Shown: positions 17,671-25,213 of the stretch, in pieces
How the letters are laid out: each line of letters begins with the position of its first letter
Numbering within the stretch: the stretch's first letter is position 1
Origin: Ahrensia sp.
GTDB lineage: Bacteria; Pseudomonadota; Alphaproteobacteria; Rhizobiales; Rhizobiaceae
Length of the DNA: 37,788 nucleotides
Assembly (NCBI GenBank): GCA_002698425.1
Contig: NZXU01000008.1
Coordinates: 1 to 37,788, forward strand
Direction: 5' to 3'
Notes under the pieces: model-generated
Database searches by the model: none
What the model was told of the DNA's origin: nothing
The model's input: only the letters and a program-made list of their open reading frames with translations
Program-made: the position numbers and the translations under genes

Positions 17671-18183
17671 TCAAAGGATTGCTATCTTGGGATAGTATCC
17701 TTTCGCAGTGCGCAATCCGCATTGATCGAGATCAGTCGCCTTGAGGTTCACAGTTCCGATCCCGTGAACACCCAGGCGCCTGCGCCCGGTGACACCAATC
17801 TGGAAACACAAACGCAGGGCATTGAGATAGCCGAGATGATAACGATCGAATGCCATATGCTCGGAGCGCTTGGCCTTCTCGACGCGGAGTAACGGAAAGC
17901 ATACCGCTTACTAGATACTGACGAATGCATCAAGCAGCATCAGGGGAACGATCAGTGAATGTGTGACAGGTGCGACCACCATTATGTTCGGTCTTGTGCG
18001 GGAGATGAATTCCCAGAACCCAACGCGCCTTCCCCTGTGGCACTGGCGGATCTCGGATTCGAAAACCACCTTTCCCTTTTCCAGGCGGACGTGGAGCTCC
18101 GTCCGGCGTTTCGAAAACTCTGGATCAAGCTTGCCCTGCAGCTCGTCGATCATTTCCAAAAGGTCAGAAATTTGTGATTTCAT
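17671..18183 (-). pseudogene. Decayed conserved hypothetical gene with tandem stop codons
   Basis: ATG 18183 is preceded by a strong GGAGG ribosome site and opens MKSQISDLLEMIDELQGKLD, then FSKRRTELHVRLEKGKVVFE. A membrane helix SLIVPLMLLDAFVSI ends at TAG TAA (17908-17913). In the same frame the reading continues AVCFPLLRVEKAKRSEHMAFDRYHLGYLNAL. From memory, both halves belong to one conserved alphaproteobacterial family with a Y-Q-A-V-C-F-P segment, so the two stops replace the Y-Q pair. After about 17820 the expected Cys-rich C-terminus is absent. The family's function is unknown. Translation may still give a 90-residue truncated protein. Confidence 0.65.
17722..17735. promoter_or_regulatory. 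Possible Fnr/Crp-type binding site
   Basis: TTGATCGAGATCAG matches the Fnr consensus TTGAT-N4-ATCAA in nine of ten fixed positions. It lies about 98-111 bases before the start of the HlyD-type gene. It also falls inside the remnant of the conserved gene, so chance is a real alternative. If used, it would place the exporter under low-oxygen control. Confidence 0.35.
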
Positions 18184-18327
18184 GTGGCCTCCAATCTCAA
18201 GTTGAGATTTCGCGTCTGTTCGCAAAATCCAGAAACTTACGGCTTTCAACCCGACGATCCTCCTCTTCGAAAAATCAAATTGACTAAGACTATTGCGGCT
18301 TGCTCCTACGGCAAACTCAATCTAGCG

Positions 18328-18343
18328 TACCGACTAGACGGTA
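18328..18343. promoter_or_regulatory. Palindromic TetR operator
   Basis: TACCG-ACTAGA-CGGTA is a near-perfect 16-bp palindrome (only the two bases flanking the central CTAG fail to pair) about 50 bases before the TetR start codon. Its size and form fit TetR-family operators. It probably mediates autorepression, and perhaps control of the divergent exporter. Confidence 0.6.
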
Positions 18344-18391
18344 TAGTTAAGTCTGAAATCTCACGATCCTGCGCAGGACAGGGAGAACGAG

Positions 18392-18997
18392 ATGCGCGAG
18401 AGGAAAATGGCCGACGTCATGTTTGGCGCGCGCGAGGTCTTCTTCCGACGCGGCTATGAAGGCGCCAGTGTCGATGCCATCGCCGCCGAAGGAAAAGTGT
18501 CGAAGGCAACCATGTATTCGTATTACCCAAGCAAGGAGCAGCTGTTCCTGGGCGTGGTGGAATCCGAGTGCGGTCGGCTTGCGGAAGAGATCCTCCGGCC
18601 TTTGTCGAGGGCATCGGAGCCGCGCGCACTATTAGAAGAACTCGCCCAGCGCATTGTCGACCTCGTCTTGGACGACACCTACATTCGTCTCCTGCGAACG
18701 TGCATTGGCGCCTCCGAGGCGCTGCCCGAAGTGGGTGAGGTTTATTTTCGCGCAGGCCCGAAACCGGCCCGCGAACTCGTCGGGCAGGTTCTGGAGCGCC
18801 TGACCCGCGAAGGCGCGCTTGATGTCGATGACGCCCGGCGCGCGTCCGATCACTTCATACATCTTTGCGTTTCGGGGCTACTTATGCCGCGCCTTCTCGC
18901 AGTGAAACGAGCAGTCAAACCCGAGAAACATGCAGGCGAAGCGGTCGCTGCATTACTGCGGCTCTACGGAAGCAATCACAGAGACAAGGTTCCTTAA
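18392..18997 (+). CDS. TetR/AcrR-family transcriptional regulator
   Basis: This 201-residue regulator has its DNA-binding helix-turn-helix in residues 1-50: ADVMFGAREVFFRRGYEGAS, VDAIAAEGKVSKATMYSYYP and SKEQLF. The C-terminal half (FIHLCVSGLLMPRLLAVKR) resembles the AefR-like ligand domain found in regulators of efflux systems. The start follows GGGAGAACGAG. It is oriented away from the HlyD/RbbA/YhhJ exporter operon, its most likely target, with the decayed conserved gene in between. The ligand is unknown. Confidence 0.9.
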   Translation: MRERKMADVMFGAREVFFRRGYEGASVDAIAAEGKVSKATMYSYYPSKEQLFLGVVESECGRLAEEILRPLSRASEPRALLEELAQRIVDLVLDDTYIRLLRTCIGASEALPEVGEVYFRAGPKPARELVGQVLERLTREGALDVDDARRASDHFIHLCVSGLLMPRLLAVKRAVKPEKHAGEAVAALLRLYGSNHRDKVP

Positions 18998-19513
18998 TGA
19001 CCTCGCTTGGCAATCACGGGACAGCACACCAACTCGCTCGATGACTTTATCGACCGGACGATACAGAATGACTTCACAACCGTAAAAGCAGCCGAAGAAC
19101 GCATCGAAAAAATTTTCGGCGCCGCTCGGGCGAATGCGCTGCGGGACGACGCTGAACCCGGACAACGCTTTCCGGAAGACTCTGACGACGTACAATAAAC
19201 CTCCCCCTGGATCGCGCCCGCCATACACCTGACAGTCCTCGTAATAAAGCGCACTCTTAGGCACTCAGTCGCGATTCATCGCAACATGTTTTCGCCACTC
19301 GGATTTCTGCGCGACGCGAAGCTAATAACGATCCGCGTTATATGATTATGCACACACGTTATGCCTCGCAACTTGGGCTGGCAAATGTTTTGTCCGATCG
19401 ATCCGCCCTCGATCCCGATCGTTACTCCTATGAAGTTCTTGAAGCACAATACGAAATTCAACAATCTTTCTTTTGCCGGATGGTGCCGCCGTCACGACCC
19501 GCCCGGGACCAGT
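18998..19513. other. Gene-poor spacer between TetR gene and RibB
   Basis: No gene is clearly supported here. A 63-codon frame from TTG 19007 to 19198 (NSLDDFIDRTIQNDFTTVKA, then AEERIEKIFGAARA) has coding-like, charged, helical composition but no ribosome site or recognised family; I give it low weight. A small dyad ATAACG-ATCCG-CGTTAT lies at 19325-19341. The stretch 19342-19513 is less GC-rich than its surroundings and shows no convincing frame. It separates the exporter module from the aromatic cluster and holds no clear terminator. Confidence 0.5.
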
Positions 19514-20176
19514 TTACCAATCGTTCGCTTCGCGCCAAGCGATGAGATCTTCGATCGAGATCAGCTTCAGCATGTGGATGCGGGCGAAGGCGACTAGGTC
19601 AGGCAGCCGCGCCATCTCGCCGTTGGGTAGTGCAATCTCGCACAAAACGCCGCCGGGAAAGCGTCCGGCCAGGCGTGCCAAATCCAGCGCCGCCTCGGTA
19701 TGGCCCGGGCGTCCTAACACCCCTTCGGGGTGCGCTCGCAGCGGAAAGACGTGGCCGGGACGGCTGAAATCGGCAGGTATCCGTCCTTCGTCGGCAAGCG
19801 CACGGATCGTCCGAGCGCGGTCAGAGACCGAAATCCCCGTCGTCGTGCCGTCGCGTAAGTCGCAGGTGACGGTGAAGCCGGTGCTGAGATACTCAGTGTT
19901 GTTAGGCACCATCTGCGGCAAGTCTAACTGCTGGAGCCGTTCGGCCGAGAGCGAAACGCAGATCAATCCGCGACCCTCGGTCGCCATGAAGTTGATGTCG
20001 GCAGCGGTGACTGCGTCAGCAGCCATGATCAGGTCGCCCTCATTCTCACGATCAGCGTCATCCACCACGATCACCATCTCGCCATGCGCGATGGCTATGA
20101 TCGCGTCCTCAACCCGATCCAGGACGATATCGCCACCTAGTAGGTCCAATGCGGGCAGCTTCAGCATGGAATTCAT
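19514..20176 (-). CDS. ribB: 3,4-dihydroxy-2-butanone-4-phosphate synthase (stand-alone RibB)
   Basis: This 220-residue enzyme converts ribulose 5-phosphate to 3,4-dihydroxy-2-butanone 4-phosphate plus formate, for riboflavin synthesis. The acidic substrate/metal motif DDADRENEGDLIMAA and the RPGHVFPLRAHPEGVLGRPG-HTEAALDLARLAG block are typical. It ends ISIEDLIAWR without a GTP cyclohydrolase II domain, so it is RibB rather than RibBA. ATG 20176 follows GAGG; a longer frame from 20236 is unlikely. It is the last gene of a long leftward catabolic run, 60 bases after the SDR gene. There is no room for an FMN riboswitch before it, so it appears to be tied to the catabolic operon and its two flavin-dependent monooxygenases. 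Confidence 0.93.
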   Translation of the reverse strand: MNSMLKLPALDLLGGDIVLDRVEDAIIAIAHGEMVIVVDDADRENEGDLIMAADAVTAADINFMATEGRGLICVSLSAERLQQLDLPQMVPNNTEYLSTGFTVTCDLRDGTTTGISVSDRARTIRALADEGRIPADFSRPGHVFPLRAHPEGVLGRPGHTEAALDLARLAGRFPGGVLCEIALPNGEMARLPDLVAFARIHMLKLISIEDLIAWREANDW

Positions 20177-20236
20177 CGGGTTACCTCGGCTGTTCTCGCG
20201 CCGCTGAAATATACATGCGTCAGTCTGTCCTTCCAA

Positions 20237-20962
20237 TCAGATTGCCCGCACCAGACCACCATCCACCAAAAGGCCCTGGCCGGCGATGTATCCCGCCTCG
20301 TCCGACAACAGGAAGGCTATGGTGGCGCCCAGTTCATCCTCGACCGCCGCGAAGCGGCCCATCGGGATCTTGGCCAGTGCCTCAGGCGTTGCAGGATAAT
20401 TGTCGACGAAGCCCGGAAGCACCGCGTTGATCCGCCAGCCCTCGCCACCATGGCGGGCGACGCAGAGCTTGAGGAACCCCGACAGCGCCGCGCGAAACAC
20501 GGCCGACAAAGGATAGGTCAGTTCCGGTTCGCGCGCCGCATAGGTCGATACCGACACGGCCGCTCCCGATTTTTGCCACGCGAAAACCGGCGCAATATGC
20601 CGCATCGCCCGAACCGTGGGCATCAACACGATCTCCATCGCCTTGTGCCAGTCCTCGTCGGGGATTTGCAGGATCTCGCCCTTGGGTGGGTGGCCGGTAT
20701 TGATTACTGCGCCGTCGATCCGGCCGTAGCGCTCAAGCGCCGTCGCGACCAGCCGCACCATGTCGTCTTCATTCGTCACGTCTCCCCGCAATGCCGTCGC
20801 GCCCAATTCCGCTGCCGCAGCCTCGATCTTTTCTGAACGAGACATGAGCACGAGAGACCAGCCGCGCGTGGCCAACGCCCGGGCGGCTCCCAGCCCAATG
20901 CCCGAGCTTGCAGCCGTCACCACGGCCACCTTGCCCCGCAGCTTTTCCCCGTCTTTGGTCAT
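20237..20962 (-). CDS. SDR-family oxidoreductase with atypical active site
   Basis: This 241-residue protein has the Rossmann cofactor motif TAASSGIG (residues 16-23), a DV at 61-62 typical for adenine contact, an NTG at 88-90 in place of NAG, and the C-terminal FLLSDEAGYIAGQGLLVDGG typical of FabG-like reductases. The usual catalytic Y-x-x-x-K is not intact. The aligned segment reads YPLSAVFRAAL, giving Ser in place of Tyr and Arg in place of Lys, unless Tyr150 acts with a displaced base. It may be a specialised dehydrogenase or not catalyse redox at all. Its place between an MBL hydrolase and RibB suggests a role in the aromatic pathway. Confidence 0.88.
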   Translation of the reverse strand: MTKDGEKLRGKVAVVTAASSGIGLGAARALATRGWSLVLMSRSEKIEAAAAELGATALRGDVTNEDDMVRLVATALERYGRIDGAVINTGHPPKGEILQIPDEDWHKAMEIVLMPTVRAMRHIAPVFAWQKSGAAVSVSTYAAREPELTYPLSAVFRAALSGFLKLCVARHGGEGWRINAVLPGFVDNYPATPEALAKIPMGRFAAVEDELGATIAFLLSDEAGYIAGQGLLVDGGLVRAI

Positions 20963-20990
20963 ATCGTCCTAGATTGCCATCTCTTTTTTA

Positions 20991-21009
20991 CGCGGCAACA
21001 CCTGCCGCG
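20991..21009 (-). other. Intra-operon hairpin between MBL hydrolase and SDR genes
   Basis: CGCGGCA and TGCCGCG form a 7-bp stem with a 5-base loop in the 63-bp spacer. On the transcribed (minus) strand the stem is followed by an A-run rather than a T-run. An mRNA-stabilising or processing role is therefore more likely than termination. Confidence 0.4.
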
Positions 21010-21025
21010 CCCGTCACATGTTTGC

Positions 21026-21904
21026 TCAGATGTCAGGCATCCACAAATCGGGCACATATTCATACCCTGATCCATTGCGCACCACGTGGCCAAAGCCCGG
21101 AAACTCCAGGTGCATTCCCCCGATGGCCAAGCGGTCCGCAGAAATACGTTTAAGTATACGATGCCGCGTTTCGCGGGCGAGGTCGACGTCCACGTCAAAG
21201 GCCAGGCCAACGTCGGGGTTGGCGATCTGAACCACTGGCACGTGGGTAATGTCGCCCCATATCAACAACTCTTCGTTGCCACTGGACAGGTGATACCCGC
21301 TGTGGCCGGGGGTATGGCCCGGCAACGCTTCGCGGCGCAAACCGGGGATTACCTCTTCCTCTCCGATTGCATGCCACCGGTCACCATAGGCCTTGCGTAA
21401 CTGCGGCGCATAGGAATTGACCTGTTCCGAAACGCCCACCTCGTCGGTTGGCGGCTCACCCCCCAGCCAGTGGTTTTCTTCGTCAATCGACAGGAACACC
21501 TCTGCCTTTGGAAAGACCGCGTTCCCGTCGTCGTCCAGCATCCCGCCAGCGTGGTCGGCGTGGATATGCGTCAGCGCGATCCGGTCGATCTGGTCGGGGG
21601 TCACGCCAACCGCTGCAAGATTGTCAACCACCTTGCCCAGCGTCGGCCCCATCAGATTGCGCGCGCCGGTATCCACCAACGTGCGCGAACCGCCATGCTC
21701 TATCAGATATGCGCCGATGGTCACATGCGGATCGCCCGGGCGAAAACGGCTTTCCAAGGTTTTCTTGACCTCGTCGGGCGCCATGCCCACCATTACTCCG
21801 GGCGGCACCGGAACGATACCGTCGTTTATCGCCGTGACCACGAAGTCGCCCACGCGCTTGCGGTAAATGCCCGGCACCTGCCGGATCGTCGGGTCGTCAG
21901 TCAT
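21026..21904 (-). CDS. Metallo-beta-lactamase-fold hydrolase (lactonase-like)
   Basis: This 292-residue protein carries the H-x-H-x-D-H metal motif as H113-I-H115-A-D117-H118 in LTHIHADHAGG. Further ligands are seen as PGHTPGHSGYH, WGDITH and the late GGMHLEFPGFGHV. The layout is close to the MBL-fold lactonases and related hydrolases, which bind two zinc ions. No signal peptide is evident, so it is cytoplasmic. In this cluster it sits after a luciferase-like monooxygenase and before an SDR, so hydrolysis of a lactone or ester made by the monooxygenase is a reasonable inference. Quorum-signal lactonase activity is another possibility. Confidence 0.9.
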   Translation of the reverse strand: MTDDPTIRQVPGIYRKRVGDFVVTAINDGIVPVPPGVMVGMAPDEVKKTLESRFRPGDPHVTIGAYLIEHGGSRTLVDTGARNLMGPTLGKVVDNLAAVGVTPDQIDRIALTHIHADHAGGMLDDDGNAVFPKAEVFLSIDEENHWLGGEPPTDEVGVSEQVNSYAPQLRKAYGDRWHAIGEEEVIPGLRREALPGHTPGHSGYHLSSGNEELLIWGDITHVPVVQIANPDVGLAFDVDVDLARETRHRILKRISADRLAIGGMHLEFPGFGHVVRNGSGYEYVPDLWMPDI

Positions 21905-21934
21905 TTGCGTCTCCTCCGCGTTGTGTCCTTGGAT

Positions 21935-22009
21935 CGGTGCGACGACACAGAGTCCCCGCGACCGCGAGATTTGAAAGAACCAATCCGCCTGACCTGGGCG
22001 GTCGCACCG
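21935..22009. repeat. Long-spaced inverted repeat in LLM-MBL spacer
   Basis: CGGTGCGAC (21935-21943) and GTCGCACCG (22001-22009) are perfect 9-bp inverted arms 57 bases apart. They lie in the 201-bp spacer between the LLM oxidoreductase and the MBL hydrolase. They could form a long-range hairpin in the leader of the downstream genes or mark paired protein sites. Confidence 0.4.
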
Positions 22010-22105
22010 GAACGATGTATTCGTTGTCGTTCGGCCAATCTCTCCGTGCCGCCCGCGCCACCATTTGGACAGCGGCGCGGCGCGTTCATATTAGGGTGAC
22101 CCGTT

Positions 22106-23377
22106 TCAGAACGGCCGGTCGCGCCAAGTGGGCTCGCTCAGTTCCTTGCGGAAGGTCGGCTTTCGCTGTTCGAGCTTGATCCCGATCTTCGGCAACACCT
22201 TCTCCACCAGCAGCTCATTGGAACGCAGCAGCTTGTCTACCGGGCCCGGACCGACGCCGATCCAGGGCACGATCATCTCCATGCCGTAGGTCTCGATCAT
22301 CTTTTCCATTTTGCTGGCCACGGTATCCACGGACCCGGCAATCGCAAAACCGCGGTTCACCATCGATTCATAAGTGTTGGGGATCGGTCCTTCTTCGCCT
22401 GGGCGCCGCAGTGCTTCGTTGAAACCAAAGTGATCATGCCAGCCGGTCCAGATATAGCCCAACGCATCCTTGCCGATGTTAAAGGCCTCTTGGTCGGTAT
22501 CCGCCACAACGATGTCGCGGAAATGGCCAACGTTCTGACCCCACTTGATGTTCGGATCGCGTTGCTGCGCCTCGGCGTGGTAGGCGTCGAGGCACATCCG
22601 CAGCGTCTCGTCGATGGGCGTGAAGACAATCGGCCACCCCCCCTCCTGCGCAGCCCATTTCATCGTGTTGGGACTGAGAGTGAAGGGTACCATCAATTCG
22701 ATGGTCGAAGGATCCTGAAGGGTGTTCGGCGCGATGCCGATCTTTTTCAGGATATCGCCCTCGACCATGTCCGGTGCCATTTTCTTGGTCTTCGGGTGAT
22801 CCCAGACAACATTGTCTGGTGGCACTTGCCAATGCTTGCCCTTGAACGAGAAGGTCCTGTTGTTCAGAAGCCCCTTGATCACGTCATAGGATTCCTGGAA
22901 AAGTTCCCGATTGCGCGCGTCGTTGGTGGCGTAGTCGGGGTCGGTCGCAAAGGTTGCCACGGCGCCGTTCTTCTGGCCGATCGTGGTAACGTGCCTCGCC
23001 TGATAGCCGCGCGCGAAGCCGGTGAACATGCGTCCTTCTGAGAACTGGTCCAGCATCGCCAGATCCTCGGCGACGAGGATCGGATTGCGCGCGGGAAGTA
23101 CGGTAGCCATCTGGCCGATGCGAATGCGATTGGTGAAGCCGGCTGCCCAGGCGCCCAGCAGGATAGGGTTATTGGAAATCTCCAGCCCTTCCAGATGAAA
23201 GTGGTGCTCTGAAAAAGCCACGAAGTCGAACCCGAGGTCCTCCAGTTGCTTGATCACACGCGCATGTTCGTTCAGCGAACGCTGGTAGTAGGTTGGATTG
23301 GCTCCCGGATATTGCTCGGACTTCAACTCGTCGTGTTTGGCGGCCGAAGCCGGCAGCAGAAATGCTCCAAATCGCAT
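22106..23377 (-). CDS. LLM-class (luciferase-like) flavin-dependent monooxygenase
   Basis: This 423-residue protein starts at ATG 23377 (MRFGAFLLPASAAKHDELKS), with AGAGGAGA before it; the longer frame from 23470 is an extension. Typical LLM landmarks are FDFVAFSEHHFHLEGLEISN, IRIGQMATVLPARNPILVAE and DLAMLDQFSEGRMFTGFARG, followed late by a SVDTVASKME segment. Such enzymes use reduced FMN from a separate reductase to oxidise ketones (type II Baeyer-Villiger), sulfonates, aldehydes or other substrates. The gene for an FMN reductase lies 89 bases upstream in the same orientation and probably supplies the reduced flavin. The substrate is unknown; the neighbouring lactonase-like hydrolase favours a Baeyer-Villiger role. 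Confidence 0.9.
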   Translation of the reverse strand: MRFGAFLLPASAAKHDELKSEQYPGANPTYYQRSLNEHARVIKQLEDLGFDFVAFSEHHFHLEGLEISNNPILLGAWAAGFTNRIRIGQMATVLPARNPILVAEDLAMLDQFSEGRMFTGFARGYQARHVTTIGQKNGAVATFATDPDYATNDARNRELFQESYDVIKGLLNNRTFSFKGKHWQVPPDNVVWDHPKTKKMAPDMVEGDILKKIGIAPNTLQDPSTIELMVPFTLSPNTMKWAAQEGGWPIVFTPIDETLRMCLDAYHAEAQQRDPNIKWGQNVGHFRDIVVADTDQEAFNIGKDALGYIWTGWHDHFGFNEALRRPGEEGPIPNTYESMVNRGFAIAGSVDTVASKMEKMIETYGMEMIVPWIGVGPGPVDKLLRSNELLVEKVLPKIGIKLEQRKPTFRKELSEPTWRDRPF

Positions 23378-23466
23378 AGTGTCTTCTCCTCTAGTGATTC
23401 GCTTACCAGCGCCTGGACGCTGTCCTCCCGACGTCCCCGTCCGCCAAAGCGGAGCGGGCAGGTCCT

Positions 23467-24039
23467 TCAACTCTTGTGCATTGCAAACTCCGTTACCTGA
23501 TCGGCGATCGTGTCGAGTTGGAAGCGCACTGCGGCATCCACACAGACACCCGCGTCATTGAAGACATTCTGGGTTGAATTGATCATTCCGCCCATCGGCG
23601 TCGGCCATCCGCGCAGCGCATGGACAATCGCCCGAAGCGCGGTCAGCGTCTGGCCAGTAGCCTGCCAGCCGGCGCCGCAGGCGACACAGCCCACCGGCAG
23701 CCCGTCGAAATACACCCGCGGATCGCTGTTCATGTCCTCGGTGTAGTCGAGAGCGTTCTTTACCAACCCCGAGACTGAGCCGTGGTAGGCGGGCGAGCAC
23801 AGAACGAGCCCATCGCATTCCCGCATCAGCGCGATCATCCTTTGCGCGGCCTCGCTGCGCTCGGGAAACTCAGGCGAATAAAGCGGCAGGTCCAGCGCTT
23901 CTCCAGTGATCAGCGCGGTCCGTGCTCCGCGGTCCTCGGCGCGTGCTAGCACGTGTCCCAATGCCCTCTGCCCGGTCGATTTATGACGCAAAGTTCCACC
24001 GACCCCCAGAATCAGGGGGCGGGCCGTTCGGGTCTTCAT
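23467..24039 (-). CDS. NAD(P)H-dependent FMN reductase (SsuE-like flavodoxin fold)
   Basis: This 190-residue protein has the flavodoxin-like reductase pattern: LILGVGGTLRHKSTGQRALG at the N-terminus (phosphate loop G-S/T-x-R-x-x-S), the central CDGLVLCSPAYHGSVSGLVK-NALDY motif, which is strongly typical of the family, and GMINSTQNVF. It reduces FMN for use by a partner oxygenase. Placement directly before the LLM monooxygenase makes that enzyme the likely partner. GGGAGGA precedes the ATG. A dyad matching the IclR operator of this cluster lies 122-136 bases upstream of the start. Confidence 0.9.
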   Translation of the reverse strand: MKTRTARPLILGVGGTLRHKSTGQRALGHVLARAEDRGARTALITGEALDLPLYSPEFPERSEAAQRMIALMRECDGLVLCSPAYHGSVSGLVKNALDYTEDMNSDPRVYFDGLPVGCVACGAGWQATGQTLTALRAIVHALRGWPTPMGGMINSTQNVFNDAGVCVDAAVRFQLDTIADQVTEFAMHKS

Positions 24040-24128
24040 TGAAGACGTCCTCCCTAAAGCCTCGATCCTGCCGCCGCCTCATTTCCCCAGGCGATTTGAA
24101 ACATCGACATGAATGACACTATTACTCC

Positions 24129-24145
24129 ATGCGACATCGTCGCAT
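24129..24145. promoter_or_regulatory. Perfect inverted repeat upstream of FMN reductase gene
   Basis: ATGCGAC-ATC-GTCGCAT is a perfect 7-bp dyad with a 3-bp spacer, in the 138-bp gap after the aldolase gene and 16 bases from the GTTCAC-type dyad. It may be a second operator or the stem of a hairpin ending the mhp-type transcript. No T-run supports termination. Confidence 0.45.
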
Positions 24146-24160
24146 AACTAACTGCCGCCT

Positions 24161-24175
24161 GTTCACTCAGCGAAC
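24161..24175. promoter_or_regulatory. Putative IclR operator before FMN reductase-LLM genes
   Basis: GTTCAC-TCAG-CGAAC shares 11 of 15 positions, all outside the 4-base centre, with the dyad next to the iclR start (31111-31125). It lies in the gap between the aldolase and FMN reductase genes. It suggests a separately controlled promoter for the leftward FMN reductase to RibB genes. Confidence 0.55.
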
Positions 24176-24177
24176 GA

Positions 24178-25212
24178 TTATTTGGCGCCTCGTCCTGTTC
24201 GTTGCAGATCCAGCGCAACGTCCACGATCATGTCCTCCTGCCCGCCGACCATTTTGCGACGTCCCAACTCGACCAGGATTTCGCGTGAATCGAGTCCGTA
24301 GGCGTTTGCGGCGGTTTCGGCGTGACGCAAAAAGCTGGAATAGACGCCGGTGTATCCCAGCGCGATTGTCTCGCGGTCCACCTGCACCGGCCTGTCCTGG
24401 ATCGGGCGCACTAGACGGTCGGCCGCGTCCATGAGCGCGAAAAGATCGCAGCCGTGGTCACAACCCGAACGCTCGGCGACGGCCACGAAGGCTTCGATCG
24501 GCGTGTTGCCGGCCCCTGCGCCCATGCCGGCCAAAGAGGCGTCCACCCGGAACGCGCCCTGTTCGACCGCAACAACCGAATTGGCCACCGCAAGCGACAG
24601 GTTCTGATGCGCATGAATGCCCACCTGGGTTTCCGGCTTCAGCACTTCGCGATAGGCGTGGATACGGTCCCGCGCGCCATCCATCAGCAGCGCACCGGCC
24701 GAGTCGGTGACATAGACGCAATGGGCACCATAGCTTTCCATCAACAACGCCTGTTCGGCCAATTCCTTGGGCCCCAACATGTGCGCCATCATCAAAAAAC
24801 CCGACACATCCATGCCGATCTTGCAGGCATAGGCGATATGCTGGGCAGCGACATCGGCTTCGGTGCAGTGAGTGGCCACCCGGACCGAGCGGACCCCGGC
24901 GTCATAGGCGGCCTGAAGGTCGTGAATCGTGCCGATTCCGGGTACAAGAAGGGCTGTCAGTTTGGCGGTTTCAAGTTTGTCGGCGACTGCGGCGATCCAT
25001 TCCAGATCAGTGTGCCGACCAAAACCGTAGGCAAAGCTCGACCCGGCCAGGCCGTCGCCGTGGCTGAGTTCGATCGCGGCCACGCCGGCGCGGTCAAGCG
25101 CCGTGGCGATGTCGATGCATTGATCCAAAGTGTACCGGTGGCGGATCGCATGCATCCCGTCGCGCAGGGTTACGTCCTGCACATAGAGCTTGGTCTTGTC
25201 CGAATCGGTCAT
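24178..25212 (-). CDS. mhpE: 4-hydroxy-2-oxovalerate aldolase
   Basis: This 344-residue aldolase of the HMGL-like (DmpG/MhpE) family opens [20 protein letters not shown], with the catalytic R-D pair and the family's H-A-x-R-H. Later motifs are [29 protein letters not shown] and [20 protein letters not shown], whose histidines bind the divalent metal, then [20 protein letters not shown]. It cleaves 4-hydroxy-2-oxovalerate to pyruvate and acetaldehyde, which is channelled to the acetaldehyde dehydrogenase encoded one base upstream. The next gene leftward is 138 bases away. Confidence 0.95.
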   Translation of the reverse strand: MTDSDKTKLYVQDVTLRDGMHAIRHRYTLDQCIDIATALDRAGVAAIELSHGDGLAGSSFAYGFGRHTDLEWIAAVADKLETAKLTALLVPGIGTIHDLQAAYDAGVRSVRVATHCTEADVAAQHIAYACKIGMDVSGFLMMAHMLGPKELAEQALLMESYGAHCVYVTDSAGALLMDGARDRIHAYREVLKPETQVGIHAHQNLSLAVANSVVAVEQGAFRVDASLAGMGAGAGNTPIEAFVAVAERSGCDHGCDLFALMDAADRLVRPIQDRPVQVDRETIALGYTGVYSSFLRHAETAANAYGLDSREILVELGRRKMVGGQEDMIVDVALDLQRTGRGAK

Positions 25213-25213
25213 C

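Noticed and set aside
17638..17892. An 84-codon + strand frame before the exporter operon
   Set aside because: It is antisense to the recognisable remnant gene and has no known family or convincing ribosome site.
20177..20236. An FMN riboswitch ahead of ribB
   Set aside because: The spacer is only 60 bases, too short for the RFN element, and shows no matching conserved segments.
20991..21009. The hairpin as an intrinsic terminator
   Set aside because: The T-run lies on the wrong side for leftward transcription, and genes continue in the same direction.
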